From Diphasiastrum complanatum (taxonomy: Eukaryota; Streptophyta; Lycopodiopsida; Lycopodiales; Lycopodiaceae), in contig CM055095.1 of NCBI GenBank assembly GCA_029204225.1, positions 62,836,523 to 62,900,522 of the forward strand: DNA of 64,000 nucleotides, read 5' to 3'. Under the pieces are notes generated by a model that worked only from the letters and a program-made list of their open reading frames with translations, searched no databases and was not told where the DNA came from. Shown here in pieces: positions 24,701 through 39,125 of this stretch. The translations under genes were made by a program, and so were the position numbers. The stretch's first letter is position 1; each line of letters starts with the position of its first letter.

Positions 24701-27700
24701 AAAAAACTTCACTTTTGTTTCAACTAGAGTTCAACACCAACTTGTGAGGTCCATTTGAATTTAAAGGGTTGCTGGTTGTGCTAGGAGCTTGTTAGAATTA
24801 AATTTTTTGGAAGTATCTCTCACTTGTATTTTTCAATCAAAGCTTCTACCTAGCTGGTAGGTGTAGTTCAAACTCTTATAGACCTTGAAGCTTGATGCAT
24901 GAGAAAGTTCTTATTTCTTGTGTAGCACATAAAGCAAAGATATTTTGAGCATACTCAAATTTTTTATGGGTCAAAAGCACAGTTTGGAATGTTGAAAGTT
25001 GTAGAGCCTCTTTTTGTTTGTGTGGAAAATGTGTTTTCTATATTCTTATGTTTTCGTGTCAATATTGGAGTATGAAATTTTTTTGCTGGAGAAGTATGTG
25101 CTTTGTCAGCTTTGAAATCTCAAGATTATCAAGGTAAAATATATGGTGCTCACATATTTTCTTGTTGTATTAGATGTCTTCATTTCTGGAGTTTGCATGT
25201 AATACTAGGTTAGACTAAAGTCTTGCAGTATTAGTTAATGTGAAGTAGACATGTTGAGGTCCTTGACATTAATGTATGCATGAGACTAGAGACTAGGACT
25301 TGCGAAGGCTCCTAGTCATCATGCAGGCTAGCTTCTCAAGTACATGCATGTGAAATGATCTCTCTCGATGTTAGCCCAAGTTGTACTAGAGTCACCAAAG
25401 TCGAACAACAATCTTTTTGTGTCATCTCCAAAGGTTGATACTTTTACATGAGGTTTCTATACCAAAGAAGGATTTTCAAACGTCCAACAAGTGATAACCT
25501 TTATTGGAAGAGGGATTTCCAATGATGGTTGTGACAAACCTACACTCTCGACTTTCTTGCGTGGCTCAAATTTTAGCCCTATCATAGATTCAAAGATAAT
25601 CACCTACTCTTTTTTATTAGAAGACCATAAATTTTGTTCTCCCCAATTTGAATGAAAGCCTCAAAGCCTCACAAAGTTTTTTAAGGACATTCAATTGTTG
25701 TTGTAGGCTATGTAAAATATTGGCAAAACGAACCACATTATCTACATAAAGATGAAACTTGATAACATTATGAAGTTTAGCAACACCCTTTGTGCCCTCC
25801 TGTCCTTTCATGATAGAGATAATCTTTATTCTACTTGATTAATCTTGTCAAGGTAAATACTGAAGGGGGTAGGGGATATAGGAGACTCGTTTGACATTAA
25901 TGTTGTTAACAAAGCAAAAATTAATGTAAAGCTTTTTCGGGTCTCAGAGAGTCCAAACACGGAATCTCCTGAAATCTTTCCCATTTTCCATCGCAAGCTT
26001 AGTTGATGCTGGTTTTAATCCTTGTGGATCTAAATTAGGAGCTTGTTAGAACATTTTGTTCATTTCAATTCAATTGGATATCACACAACTAGATAAAGCT
26101 CATGCAAGAGAAATGAAATTTCTCAGAAACTTTTCAATTGTTGTGGGGCTTGGTGACCATTTGGTAGAGCATACAGGTGTAGAAGATCTAGAAGGGCCTT
26201 GCCTTTTGGAAATCTCTTGTTTAGGAATGCTTCTAGACCTTTCATGGAGAAGAAACCCCAAAATTTTCTGTAGGACTTGGGAACCACAAATAGCCTTCTC
26301 TTCAAGTTGGTAGATTCTGAGCTTCTTTATAGGTATTAGGAATTGTTCAATGTCGCAAAGTTCCTCCCTGAAATGGCTTGCAACGCAGCCTACTGTGATA
26401 TGTATTCTACCTTTTTTAGGAGAAGCATCATATGTTGACACTTTGTCTTTTCTATATGCATGATACATTCGCTGATGTGCTTATAACTGTATTAGGCTTT
26501 GATTGTGTGATAGTTGTCCAAGCTGACAAGCCTCATCAATAAAGTTCTACAGATATGCTCTTTTGACAAAAAGTAGGAAGAGAGTCTGTTGTATCCTGCA
26601 AATTATTTAAATGCGAAGCATGACATTGCTTTTCTCACTTTATATATGTTTCTCATCCTTTGACAAAGATATATACTGATAAGTCATGCATGCATGGTAC
26701 AAGCTGTCTGGATTGGATGTTCTTCACCCATGATTTTGTTAAACTTTTGGAGGTAAAAAGGACATTTTTCTCATGATTTGATTCGTATCACAGGATTATT
26801 GGATTGGACAGAGTCACTGAGTTTAAAATCTGGGCCACTGTCTCCAGATGTCATCACTGCATCACCTTGGGGAATTTTTGGATGTAGAAATGGTATACAG
26901 AAATAATTTTCTTTAAGATTGTTGAGAACAGCAGGCCTTGTCCAAAGGAATTTTTTTGATGACTTTTATTTCAGGATTGCGCCTGTTCAAGGAGACCAGT
27001 GATGGAAAATCTAGCTGCAAGGTACACATGCTGAAGTGCACAAAGGACATACAAATTATGTTCAATCTTCTGTTATTTTATATTTGAATAAGTTTTAGCC
27101 ATTGTCTATAAACAGATTGAGGAGGATGATCCTGCAATTATGGCCGTGGGAGTTGTCAGTGCATCTTGCGAGTCAATTTTTGAAACTGTGATGGCTCTTG
27201 GACCATCTCGTGCTGAGTGAGTTGAGAAAAATGTAATGTTTAATTTAAGATTTGAGGTTACGGAAGACATTTTATCTCTGTTTATTTGGTATCAGGGTCT
27301 GATAGTTGCACTATTCTAACATTTTTCTTAGGTGGGATTTTTGCTTTCTTCGTGGGAAAGTGCTTGAACATTTGGATGGCCATACAGACATTATACAAAA
27401 GCAGTTACACAATGGTTGGCATCCCTGGTGAAGTTTTTGAAATCTTAAAAAAAGTACCATGAAAATGTCTATTCTCTTGGGCCATTTTATTATGACATCA
27501 AACGTCTTCACAATTAGGTTTTTATTTTCTGTATCAATCACATAGTGCAGGATCATGAAACCCAGGGACTTTGTCTTTGTTCGTTACTGGAGACGTGAGT
27601 CTGATGGCTCATATGGTATGTTTCTTTGTTTTGGGTCTATAACCTCTTCCTGTAACTTCACTGAATGTCCTTGTCCTTCTTGTGCCTTGAGAGTCTTGGA

Positions 27701-30700
27701 GAGCCCTTTTTGACCTTTTCGTATTTTTGCAGTCATCCTTTATCACTCAGTTACACATGCAAGTTGCCCTCCTCATAGAGGATTTGTGCGAGCCAGAATA
27801 AAAAGTAAGACCTTTTCCTACCTTCGAAATAAAAAAGATCACTTGAGGCAAAGTTAGAGAGCATTATTACCGACCTTTGAGTTTCCGAAATGTTTTTCAC
27901 AGGTGGAGGTTATGTGATAAGTCCTCTTGATGGCACTGGAGGATATCGTGCCCGTTCCCTTGTTAAACACATGCTAGCTGTCAATTGGAGGTGTTGGCAA
28001 TCTTATATGAGGCCCTCGCTTGTGAAAGATCTAACAATTCTTGTGCTTGAAAGAATTGCAGGTAAGAGCATTCTAAAATGTCAGTTTGGCTAGTGCTATG
28101 AAAATCAATGTTTGGCTTCAAAAATTTTGTAATGATCTTGTACATCTGTATCTTTAATGAGTTACAAAGTGAGCACATATTTGGGTTTCTTACTTTTTTT
28201 TATTTCATACCTGAGAAACTCAACTGCCTTGCAGCGTTAAGAGAGTTCTTCAAGTCAAAACCAGCTAGTTATCGTCCTGTTGGATCCTTTAAAAAGGAAG
28301 GCCTAAAACAGAGTGAGTGCTTGGAAGAAGAAACTCATACTGAGAAAGTCACACCAGTATCAGAACAGGAGCTCAAACCTGCAACAGCTACCAAGGATAA
28401 TGCAGATGCTCAAGGTTCATTCCTTCAAACCTGTGATACAGCTGAGGAATTTTTTGATGTTCCAGAAAATTCTGGCTTTCAAGGGGAGGATGATGACGAT
28501 TCCTTACACTCTTGTGATGAAGTTGAAGGAACTTCTGATGAGGATGAACTGAACAAAGAGAAACAGGTGTCTGCCTCTCTTAGACTTCTACTTAAGAATG
28601 CAAATTTCAACAAAATTGTCTGTATTTTCAGATGAAGGGATGATATAGCTGTGAAATTGATTCTTTTTTACAATGGCTTAGCTCTGATTTTCAAGGAAAT
28701 CAAGAATACAAGCTAAAAAAAATTATGGATTAATTTGATTGACCTTTAGGGTAATATGTGTGTCCCAGTGCCCTATTTTCATGGGCTGGTAAGTGCCTTA
28801 CGATGTAATATCTTTGTTGCATCATATGATACACATAAAACATCATATTCTTAGCAGTCAACTGTCATGTGATTCTTGATCCCTTGGTCTCGCCACAGTT
28901 CTTGACCTGGATCGATGGCAGACACCACCCATCTGTGGTTGGGGTTTGAACTTGGGTGGTGAATCCCCCACCAAGAACCCTCTATATCACCACACTACAC
29001 ATGGCCGAATCACTTTTCCACTCATTTTGAAGGATGAGGAAGGCAATTCTTTCAATGCTTATTATTGAAGAGAATGATATTTCATATGCTGAAGTTGTGT
29101 GTGCAAATTTTTTGAGCACCATATGATTATCTTCTTTGATTCTATGCAGGCTGCCAAATTCTCTGTTGCGGCAACTCTAGTCAAACGCTTTCATGACCTG
29201 GCAACTTCAGGTTTCTAGTGGCACAACTTTTTGTGCTATGATATTCTGGTGTGGTTTGCATTTACATATGGTGGCAGTAGTCTCATCTTCAGTAAAGTTT
29301 CTTTCTCACAGTTTCATGCAGAGCTAGACAAATTAGAGAATTCCCATGCTAGTATTCATGATAGAATTACTATTATGTTAGAATTAGTATTCAGTTTCTT
29401 GGCAAGCTAGAACGATTACAATGCCTAAGCTAACAGTCTTTTCACATGTGTGTCCCAGCTCAAAAGCCGAGTCAGCCAGAAGCTCAAGTGAATGGAAAGG
29501 ATTCATTTGAACTTATACATAAAGAAGGAACGCTTCCAAAACGCTTGGGTGGGGTAAATCGGATTTGCTGGAGTCAAGCTGATCCAAAGACTTTTCTGAT
29601 TCGTGGGAAAAAGTATTTGAAAGATCATCAAAAGGTCTGTGTATCATTACTTGAGATTGCTCAACCAATTTGACTTCTCTGAGATTAGTTTCCTGTGAGA
29701 GTAAAGGTTGCAGGTAGTTGCTTCCTATGGTTGTAAATGTTTAAAGCGTTCAACTTCTAAACACTGTCATGACAAGAGCAATATTTGAACAATTATGTTA
29801 GGGAATGACACAGCTGTACGTATTGTTCTTGAACCTAGATATCTGTTCCAATTCATTTGGTTCAAAATGTTCCGTTCCATACTGTACGTACAAAACACTA
29901 ATCATTTTTTCTGTATGTTTCTTCCTTGGGGAAAAAATCCCTCATCCAAATTTGTTTTTGAAATCGCATTTTTTGAGGTGGGTGTCCTATTTCTTTCACA
30001 AAATTCTAACATAATCTGTTTTCATTGGATGGACTTTAAGCATTTTACTCTTACAAAATATTTCTAATTTCTTGCACAAGTTATAGACATATTAATGCAC
30101 AACTCGGGTTAAAGAATGCTGCTGCAATAAGCATAAAGATCAGATATGAGGCAGCAAAGACTAATCCTGAAAACAATAGCATAGATGCATCACAATGATC
30201 TTGAACATAGCCCTACAAGCCATGGATAGTCGAAACCTAATTAGGACTAAGAAAGTAATCAGTATCATAAGCTATCAAATGAATCCCAATATCTCCTAGT
30301 TATACCCATAGAGAAGCCCTAAAAGGAACTACTAAGGGACAAGACTGACCAAACTAATCAAGTCAAGTAATGGATAAGACTGACCAAATCAATGGACAAG
30401 TCAAGTAAAGAGGGATAATAGAGCGGCCTCCCAGTAGGCCAAAGTCCTGCTTATACATAAAATAAGTAATAAAAGAAGAACACAGCGAATGTAATAAGCC
30501 GAGTCCATGAATCTCCCTTGCTAAAAAACAAGGCCCCCTCCAAGGAAGCAACATAATCATGTAGCAGAGATATCTGGCAAAAAAGCAACTGTAGCAGTAG
30601 GATTAGCACACTGGACGTAAAGGAAAGCTGCATAATGAGCCTTCAAAAGGCTACATATAAACTACTTCCCAATAATCGATTTGGAATCTCTTGAAGAATC

Positions 30701-33700
30701 AAAACCAACATGTGAGTGGGACACATCACCATGTAAAAAGGTCAGTGTCTGCCGAGTCAGGTCCAAAGTAACAACACTGAGTGAAGCAAACCAATCTACA
30801 CCAAGGGTCGGATCATAGCGCTTTATAGGAATGACAAAGAAATATTTGCCTGACCAGAAAATCCTCAATGTGATACTCCAATCCTGAAGCATCTGAGAAG
30901 TATCAAAGGAGTGAGAATTGGCAACCTTGATGCGCAAAGGATGTGTAGCATAACAAGTGGGGCTGAGAGGAAATGTGAGTGCTGAAAAAGGAATGAGTAC
31001 TACCAGTGTCGACCTAAGCAATAAACTCATGTTCGATAATGCAGACAGGTAAGCGAATAGAGCAAGGACCAGGCCGCCCGGCCCAGGTAGCATAAGCAAG
31101 CTGTGCATGGCATGTAGCAGGAAGAATATCATTAGAAAGAACTGGAATATCAGGAACAAGTAGATCAGGATTCTTATGTTGAATAGTAGCAGCAAGGGAA
31201 ATAGTATTAGAAAGTAGAGCAGGGCAAAATGAAGATGAAGTAACATTTTAACGTAAAGCACCACGTAAGCCAGCATCTCTTCCTGTTGGCAGCCCTTTTG
31301 ATGGTCCCGCCTTTCTTTCCACTCCAACTCCTAGTTTTCTTATCTGTTTCCTCAAAGAGGAAGAAGTAGGGAGTGGGACAGCCACCAATCAGAGTTGCAA
31401 ATCGGGTGCAAAAATTAAAAAAACCAGCAAAAAAATGTTGATGAAAAAGTGCCAAAGCCTCCAAATAAGGTGCTAGAAAGTGCAATAGGTACTACTCAGA
31501 AAATTTGCCAAAATAGCTACCAGAAAGTTAGTGGCCACTAAAATAGTTGTTGTAAATAATTTGCTAAAAATTTTATTTTTTAATATTGTCGCCAAGTTTA
31601 GCGGAAGTGCTTCCACTAACTGTCAACTAAAGATCTGTTAGAAAAAAATGGAGATCCACCAAATGTGGAGAAAACTAGCACTCCCAAGGAAGGAAAGTGC
31701 TCTAATACCAAGCTATGAATTGAATCATAGATTTTGGCATCAATGAAGCATAAAGATTAGATATGAGGCAACAAAGACTAATCCCTACAAGAATAGCATA
31801 GATGCATCGCAATGATCATGAACATGGCCCTACAAGCCATGGATAGCTGAAACCTAATTAGGACTAAGAAAGTAACCAATATTATATGATTATACCCATA
31901 GAGAATCCCTAAAAGGAACTTCTAGGGGATAAGACTGACCAAACTAACCAAGTCAAGTAAGGAGGGATAAAAGTGCACCCTCCCAGTAGGCCTATGACCG
32001 ACTATAGAATGTCCCCCAGGACTCCAAATCGAGATAGAGCTCTATGAACACAAAGGGAGAATGTAGTAGACGAAACCGTCCCAACCAATCCTAGACCAAA
32101 TACGAGTCTTTCCCCGAGCATTCTAGGAGATAGGAAAATCACGAGAGAAATTCTTGACAGTCTAACAGCATAACGGCCGCATGACTCTCTGTGATCCTCA
32201 TAGACACGGGTGAGGGTATATATACGGTGTAGAGCCTACCTCACCTGCCCATGCACCGAAGCACTCTAACAGATCATGCCAATCTCCCATGCATGTCCAC
32301 TGCATGTAGGTACACTAACCTATAGTAGTTAAGACCCATGCAATAGCACAGTGCATGTATATCCTATCCCATACTAGGATGCAACACATGCTAATACCGC
32401 ATGCAGGTGGTCACGTGACCCCATGGTCCTACTCGACTATTATCCAAGCTAAGTCCGGTCCCTATGTCCAAGTCACATCCTAATGGCCCAAACCCCCCAT
32501 TAGAGCCATGACACACTAGATGGCTCCCACTCCTCAATCATATGTCAAAAATAGCGACTGGACTAATAAAATGAGCCATAAGCTAGTGCATGAATAAAAG
32601 GGCCCAAGGCCTGCTTATGCATAAAATTAAGTAACAAAAGAAGGACATGGCGAATGTAATAGGTCAAGTCCATAACTAATATGGTTAGCATCATTGCTAA
32701 TTTCTCTCTGTTCTTGATGAACTTGTGTATTTGGTCATTATTCTCCCTTTCTTTGCTCTTGTATGTCCTCACTTGTGTGGCAAACTAGAGTTGAACTCCT
32801 AGCCTCATTGAAAGGAAAGTCCTAACAAACTCACTTCTGATAGGTTAAATGCAAAGTCTTGCACGTACTAATTGAAGTTGCTTCACTCTATTAAATAAGC
32901 AAAGTCCTTGGCCCAATTACCTATGACCTCAAATTGACTTAGGTTCGAAATGTCACTTCTAGGTTTTATGTCAGTCACTATTGAGCCACCATTCCTTACT
33001 GGTAATGAAATTTACCCTTGCATTCATGTGGCTATTATTGAGGCACTCATTTTCACATTGCTATGGATCTGTTACTTGAGTTCCTTGTGTAATGGTAGAG
33101 ACAATTTATGGACCAATGACCAAAGAAGTTTTGTACAATTTTCCTATACTCTTGAAGCACAGATTTCCATTAACACAACATTTTCTTCTATAACACCACT
33201 CACAGTTTTACACAACATGATGCTATACGGGCAACTTGATCATCATCAACATAGTGTTACTATACGATGCTATATGCTCCTCCTAGAGTTACTCAACATA
33301 TTGCTTTGTTTTTTTATCACTGTTGAGTGGGACACTTTCTTTTTGAGGGAGGGAGGAGAGTTACAAGCATCCCATTGAAAGTCATTGGGCTCTTGGGACC
33401 ATGCGCTATGATTTGATATTATTTGATTTTGGACCACATGGTTTGGGATTTGAACCCCTCATTTATTATTTGACACTGTTGAAAACATCTATTAGCTAGT
33501 TGACTTTTGGTCACTCATAGTTATTCACAGAACTAGCCCTAGCTTGGGTTGTAGAATTTTTTAGAATAGGGCTATGGCACCTTGGCACCTTTGAGAGGTG
33601 GTTATATAGAGAGTTTTTACACCCGAAGTCATTCTCATATTATTATTTGTCGATTTTGTGAGATCCGTAGTTAAGTTTTTGTTTATGACACTTGTTCTAA

Positions 33701-36700
33701 GCTATTAAATGTGTGCACTAATTGTAAAGTGCTATTACGTAAGATTATACTTTACATGTAAGTAGCTCATCTTTGGATGTGTAAGTCATTAAGCGCATTG
33801 TATCACTCACTGTTAGCTGAATGTACTAACCGAATGGGTGGAAAAATGTATCGCTCATCTGATTAGCATCTTCTGATAGGTTAAATGCACGACCACCTGG
33901 GGTGGATGAATGCATTGTTTACCTAGTATAATATTCAGGGCATCAGCACTACTCATAGCTCAGGAAGACAATTGTATTGTTCTTCTTTTGGGCTTGTATC
34001 ATCAAACGTACTAATCATTATATGTAAACAAGGTTTTCGAAACCAAGGGCCATAGTTGGCACTTTTTCTTTTAGGGTTTGTGTAAAAAAAAATGTAGTAA
34101 GGTCGCGGGAAAAATTTGCAAGAGCTTCGCTAGCATAAGTGAGAAATGAAATTGAATTCAGCCCTTTTATAGGTGAATTTGGAGGATCCATTAGACAAAG
34201 TACTAGTTTGGCTGATCAGTTCTGGACAAAAATTTGCAGACATCTTCAGTACTATGAAAATAGCTTCCAGAATTCTTGGCGAAGGTTCCTAACAACTGGT
34301 GTAGCTCGGCGAATGTTTTGGAGGTCTGGCGAAGGTTTAATGTTCACCTAAGAACATCCTTCACCTAAGTACTGCATTTAATGACAATTTTTAGGATCTA
34401 AACCTATGGACAACCTAATTTTGGCATTCCGAATCCATCTGTCAGGTCAACGAAGGTTCATGATGTTTGGGCAAAACGTGCACTAAATACTTATTGGATC
34501 AAAGAATGCTTTATCTTAATGAATATATGAGCTTCAGAGCTTAATGATAGTAGTTTTACTTGTAAAAGGTAGTGAATGGATATAAAGATATAGCTTGTAA
34601 AGCTTTTACGTGCATTTTTATGTTTGAACAACTTAAAGCATATTGTTCTTGTAAGAATCAAGACTTTTGCTACCTCCCAAACAAAATGCTAGGGCCCAAA
34701 AATAGATTGACATTGTTAAGTCTCTCATTCCTCTTACCCCCCACTTTAAGTGTAGTAGTGTAGTAGGGTGCAAAAATGGACACATTCAATCTTCGTGCTT
34801 CACGAGTGTATAGTGGAGAAGGGTGCATTGGAGGTAGAACATGATCCATAGTTCTAGTAGTAGCAAACTCAAGCATATTAGTAGAAGCACCAAATGAGGT
34901 GGAGGATGCATGCCCATCAACTCGTAAAGACCAAGAATGCCAAATAGCAGCAAGAAGGACAAGTGTGCTCAAGGACCACAGAGGTGTAGCAAGGGTTTGC
35001 AGACGTAGGGATCGGGCAGGGCATACGGCAAGACAACAAAGCAGAGAAGCACAATGAGCCCCCGTGACAAATGCATAGCATAAAATCATGTAAGTGCCTA
35101 GATCCACTAGGGTTAAAATAGGTAATATATATCAACAAGCGCTAGCTTCTTCAGGTCCAATGGTGAGGCCAGCACGCGCTTCTTCCCAGTGATGAATGGA
35201 TCTGCGAGGTACAATTCTCTTCACATGCTTTACTATCTTTTATGCTTAGTGTGTTGTTGTCTGCTCCTAACTGAACATCTCTCCCATTGACCTACAATTC
35301 GTGGCACAACTTGAACCATGTGCTCCACCCCAATCTCATCTACTACAACACTCATTGCCTCGTAGATGGACTCGCCCATGATGGCTGGATCAACTCGAAT
35401 AGCATCTACTCCCTAAGGAAACTGTGCCAAATATATCTTCAATTTTCACAAATGTGCTATGTTGAGTCAATAGATCAAGTATGCTTGCCAAGGGATTTCT
35501 ATTCACAATTGCACTATGATAGGGATGGACTATTTCTATTCACAAGTGCACTATGATAGGGATGGACTCACTAGGCGAGAATAATCTTCTTAGCTCACAA
35601 ATGTAGTGTGTTATAGTTAAGGACTGTTGGTTCCATATATTGAATGGATTACAAGGCCTATAAGCATTTATATTCTTTTGTTGGCCATGAGCTCTTTTAT
35701 TCATGTACAAATGCACTATGATAGGGATGAGTTACTAGGCAAGAATAATTCTCTTAGCTCAGAAATGTAGTGTGTTAGAGTTATGGAGTTAGAGTTATGG
35801 ACTACTGGATCCATATATTGCATGGATTACAAGGCATATTCATTTGTTGGCCATGAGCTCTTTTATTCATGTGCCTTTTTGTTAGACGCCAGTTGGGCTC
35901 TAACGTATTCCCGGAACAACCAGTTACTAGGGGCCACGGGCCATGGTATTGGCCAAGGCCAGTAACTGGGATGGACACTAGGGGACCCATTGGATTCAGT
36001 GTGTCACTGGCAATGACCTGATGTGACCGCCTGACATGATGTCAGTAGACAGAGTTACGACCGTATGGACCCTAGTTGTCAGCAGCGGAGATGCCTTTGT
36101 TGGACGAGCAACTAGCTGGCAGTATGTTGGGTGACTGAGTGTGTCACAGGTCCATGATGGGGCATGGGGGTGGTGCCTCAGAGTCACGCACTGATTGCGG
36201 GTAGTGGATTTCATGGAACCATGGGGACTGATCACCCTTGCATGGCAGCCATGTGTCCTAGGCCTAGTAATAAGATAGACTCAAGACGAGGGCACCTACG
36301 GTTGGGTGGATCATCCTACACATCGCCCATCAGAGTTTGGAGAGCTCCTGGAGATTGGAGTGTAAAATTTGGTATCAGAGCCTCGTTCTAGAGAGAGAAT
36401 GCCCCGTTTTAGAGAGCATAAATGTCTAATTTTGCTTGATTCTTGAAGGATTTGAGGGGGGAAAGTCATGGAGACAGCTAATATAGGTGTTTGGGGACCT
36501 CTATCGTACCTGCTCTTGGCTATTTGAGCCACCAAAAATCTGATTCAAAGTTACGAATAGAGCCACAGCTGATCTAAAGCTAAGCTATGAAAGCATCACA
36601 TAAGCAACTCTTAAACTATGAAAGCAGCACATAAGCAAGATCATGTAAGGAACCGTAGAAATATCATGAGGCGGTTCACAAACCTCAAGCAGAGATCCAT

Positions 36701-39091
36701 GGAGTAAAGCGAAAGAAGATACAATTTGATCACCAATAGCGAGGGAACCATCAAACGTGGACCCATGAAGAACCCCACAGAAAGCAGCAGGAACATCAGC
36801 CATAACGGACTCAAGAGATGGAGATTTAGAGACCAATGGAGAAGATACTGCACCAACCACGGAACCAGGAGGGCTATCTGAGGTATGCGCAAAAGCAATA
36901 GTAGAAATACCACCAAGATATACGGCCTGAATATCAATGAAACCAGGAATGACCACTAAATACAATATCTATGAATCAAGGCATATAGGCACAAGGCACA
37001 CAGCAACAACCTGTAAATCCAAAGGAGCATCAACCTGAGGAAGAGGACCCACTAATGGTGAAAGTGAAGCAGCAACTGATGTACTCTGAATGGAAAGAAG
37101 AGCTGCATCCTGAGCCTTTGGCAGGCTACGCATAAACTGCTTCCCAGTAACCAACTGATGGTCACCCTGGAATTCAATACCAACAAGTGAATGATGCAGA
37201 CCAGCATGAGTAAAGGAAAGTGTCTGTTGAGAGAGATCCACAGCAACAGTACCAAGTGAAGAGAACCAGGCTGCACCAAAAATAATGTTATAGTGCTTCA
37301 GAGAAATGATGTAGAAATTTGCCTGACCAGAAAAATCACCAATGCGATAATCCAAGCCCTGAATCATCTGAGAACTGGGAAAAGAATGGGAACGAGCAAC
37401 CTCAACGCTGAGAGGCTGGGAAGCAGGAACAAGTGTAGCACGAATCCTGGTGGAAATGTAACTGCTAATAAATGAATGTGTACTGCCTGTATCCAATAAA
37501 GCAATATACTCTCACCCCGCATCTAGAATAATATGATCCACAAATGGAACAACATACGTAGGCATAATAACAGAAGCATCAACTGATAAGTTTTGGCCTA
37601 AATATGCATCTAGAAGAACCGCATACTCATCTAGACGGGTATCAACAAAATCAGCTAGTGAGTATACAATAGGACCATCATGAAATGTATAACCGTATGC
37701 CATATGGAGATCTACTGAGTAGCCAAAGCATCTGAAAATGTAGACCCATGAATAATATCGAAATAAGGAGCATAGGCAACAACATCTATAGCATGGCGCT
37801 CAGGAACACGAGTAGCATCAAAGTACTCAACAACAATATCAAAGCATGGAACAACATCATCAATAGGATCATAGCATGCTATGTCGGTTTCAAGGACCAT
37901 ATCACCCGCAACCTGTATATGTGAATCAACATCAGTAGGAACCTGTATATGTGACTTTGACTCACTATGGGATACAATGACGAGCTCAGGTAGATCAATA
38001 ACTATCTCAAGTAAATCAGGCAACTCGCTCAAACTGTGTGATATAGGATCTTGAAGGTTAGCGAACTCTGCAGACGTGTAACGTCGGACAAAAGCAGGTT
38101 GAGGGTCCACAATGCAAGGAACAAGAACTGAAGGGGCAGGTGTAGGGGTGGACGTAGCGGGAAAAGATGAAGCAGAAGGACGGGGTCAGGAGAAGCGGGA
38201 AGGAAGGGTGTCAGAGTACTTGTGCTGTAAAGTACTGGCAAGAGACATCGCCTCAACAAGTGTGGGAGGACGGAAGGAAGAAACATCGCACCACAAAGCC
38301 CAGCAATGTAACGAGAAATAAGTTCAGTGGGCGGTAGATCTGTGAAAAGATAAGAAAGGTCCATAAACTGATCTGTATAAAAAGCAAGGTCACTGGTTTG
38401 AGTGAGACTACGGAATGTATCACGTTGGCGGTCAATCATAGCATGACGGAGGTCACGGCGAAAGGTATGCCATATATGGAGCCCTTCCCGATCAGGATCA
38501 GCTCGATAAACTCGCCACCACGTGGCGGCGCGTCCATCTAAGTGTAAAGCAGCCAACTGGATCTTCTGAGGATCAGTCTTAGGGTAGATCTGAAAATATG
38601 TGTCAAGCTTAGCAAACCAATTCTCTAATAAGTTCCCGTCAGACTGCATAGTAGGAAAGCCAGTCATAACTGTATCGAAGCGAAGAAACTGATCGGATAA
38701 GTTTTCCTGAACACTCGGGGTAGATGAATGTGCCATAATGATAGTGGAAGGAATAGACGAAAACTTGAGGGAGCGTACTCTTGTCGTCACCCCAAATTAG
38801 TCTATTGAAACCAATATTATCACAACTAAGAAAGAGCAGGAATCAGCAAATGGAAAAAGTGAAAATGAAGGCTGTAAAAATGCGCTGGACAGCCAGGAGG
38901 GAAATGTCAAATTGGAATATCAAACGGAGTCGGAATGGTTGAGGATGGGCGTTGGAGAGCCTTTTGATAAACTGTGAAGGATGGCTGGAAACGGATAAAA
39001 TAATAGGCAAAAGTGACAAGTCGGAAGGGCTAGGGCAGCGATGAACAGGCTGTAGGATTTTGGGAATTGGGTGATTTTTGGATAGGAGGCT

Positions 39092-39125
<34 letters not shown>

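Larger units (their letters stand above)
30079..32677 (-). mobile_element. Internally deleted Gypsy element (Gypsy-3)
   Basis: Minus strand, related to Gypsy-1 and Gypsy-2. 5' LTR at 32677-31711 (itself carrying an insertion), a mutated Met-tRNA primer site just inside it (CTCTAATACCA on plus, about 31700-31710), then a short leader. A protease fragment (31000-30660: [33 protein letters not shown]) is followed by a direct jump to the 3' LTR at 30513-30079. RT and integrase are absent. Confidence 0.7.

Noticed and set aside
32950-33378. 142-codon plus-strand frame as a membrane protein gene
   Set aside because: Hydrophobic composition comes from AT-rich intron sequence; no homology pattern, splice context or codon bias to support it.
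39093-39123. (GA)n tract as another LINE tail
   Set aside because: No LINE 3' end lies beside it; it is within the Gypsy-2 leader.
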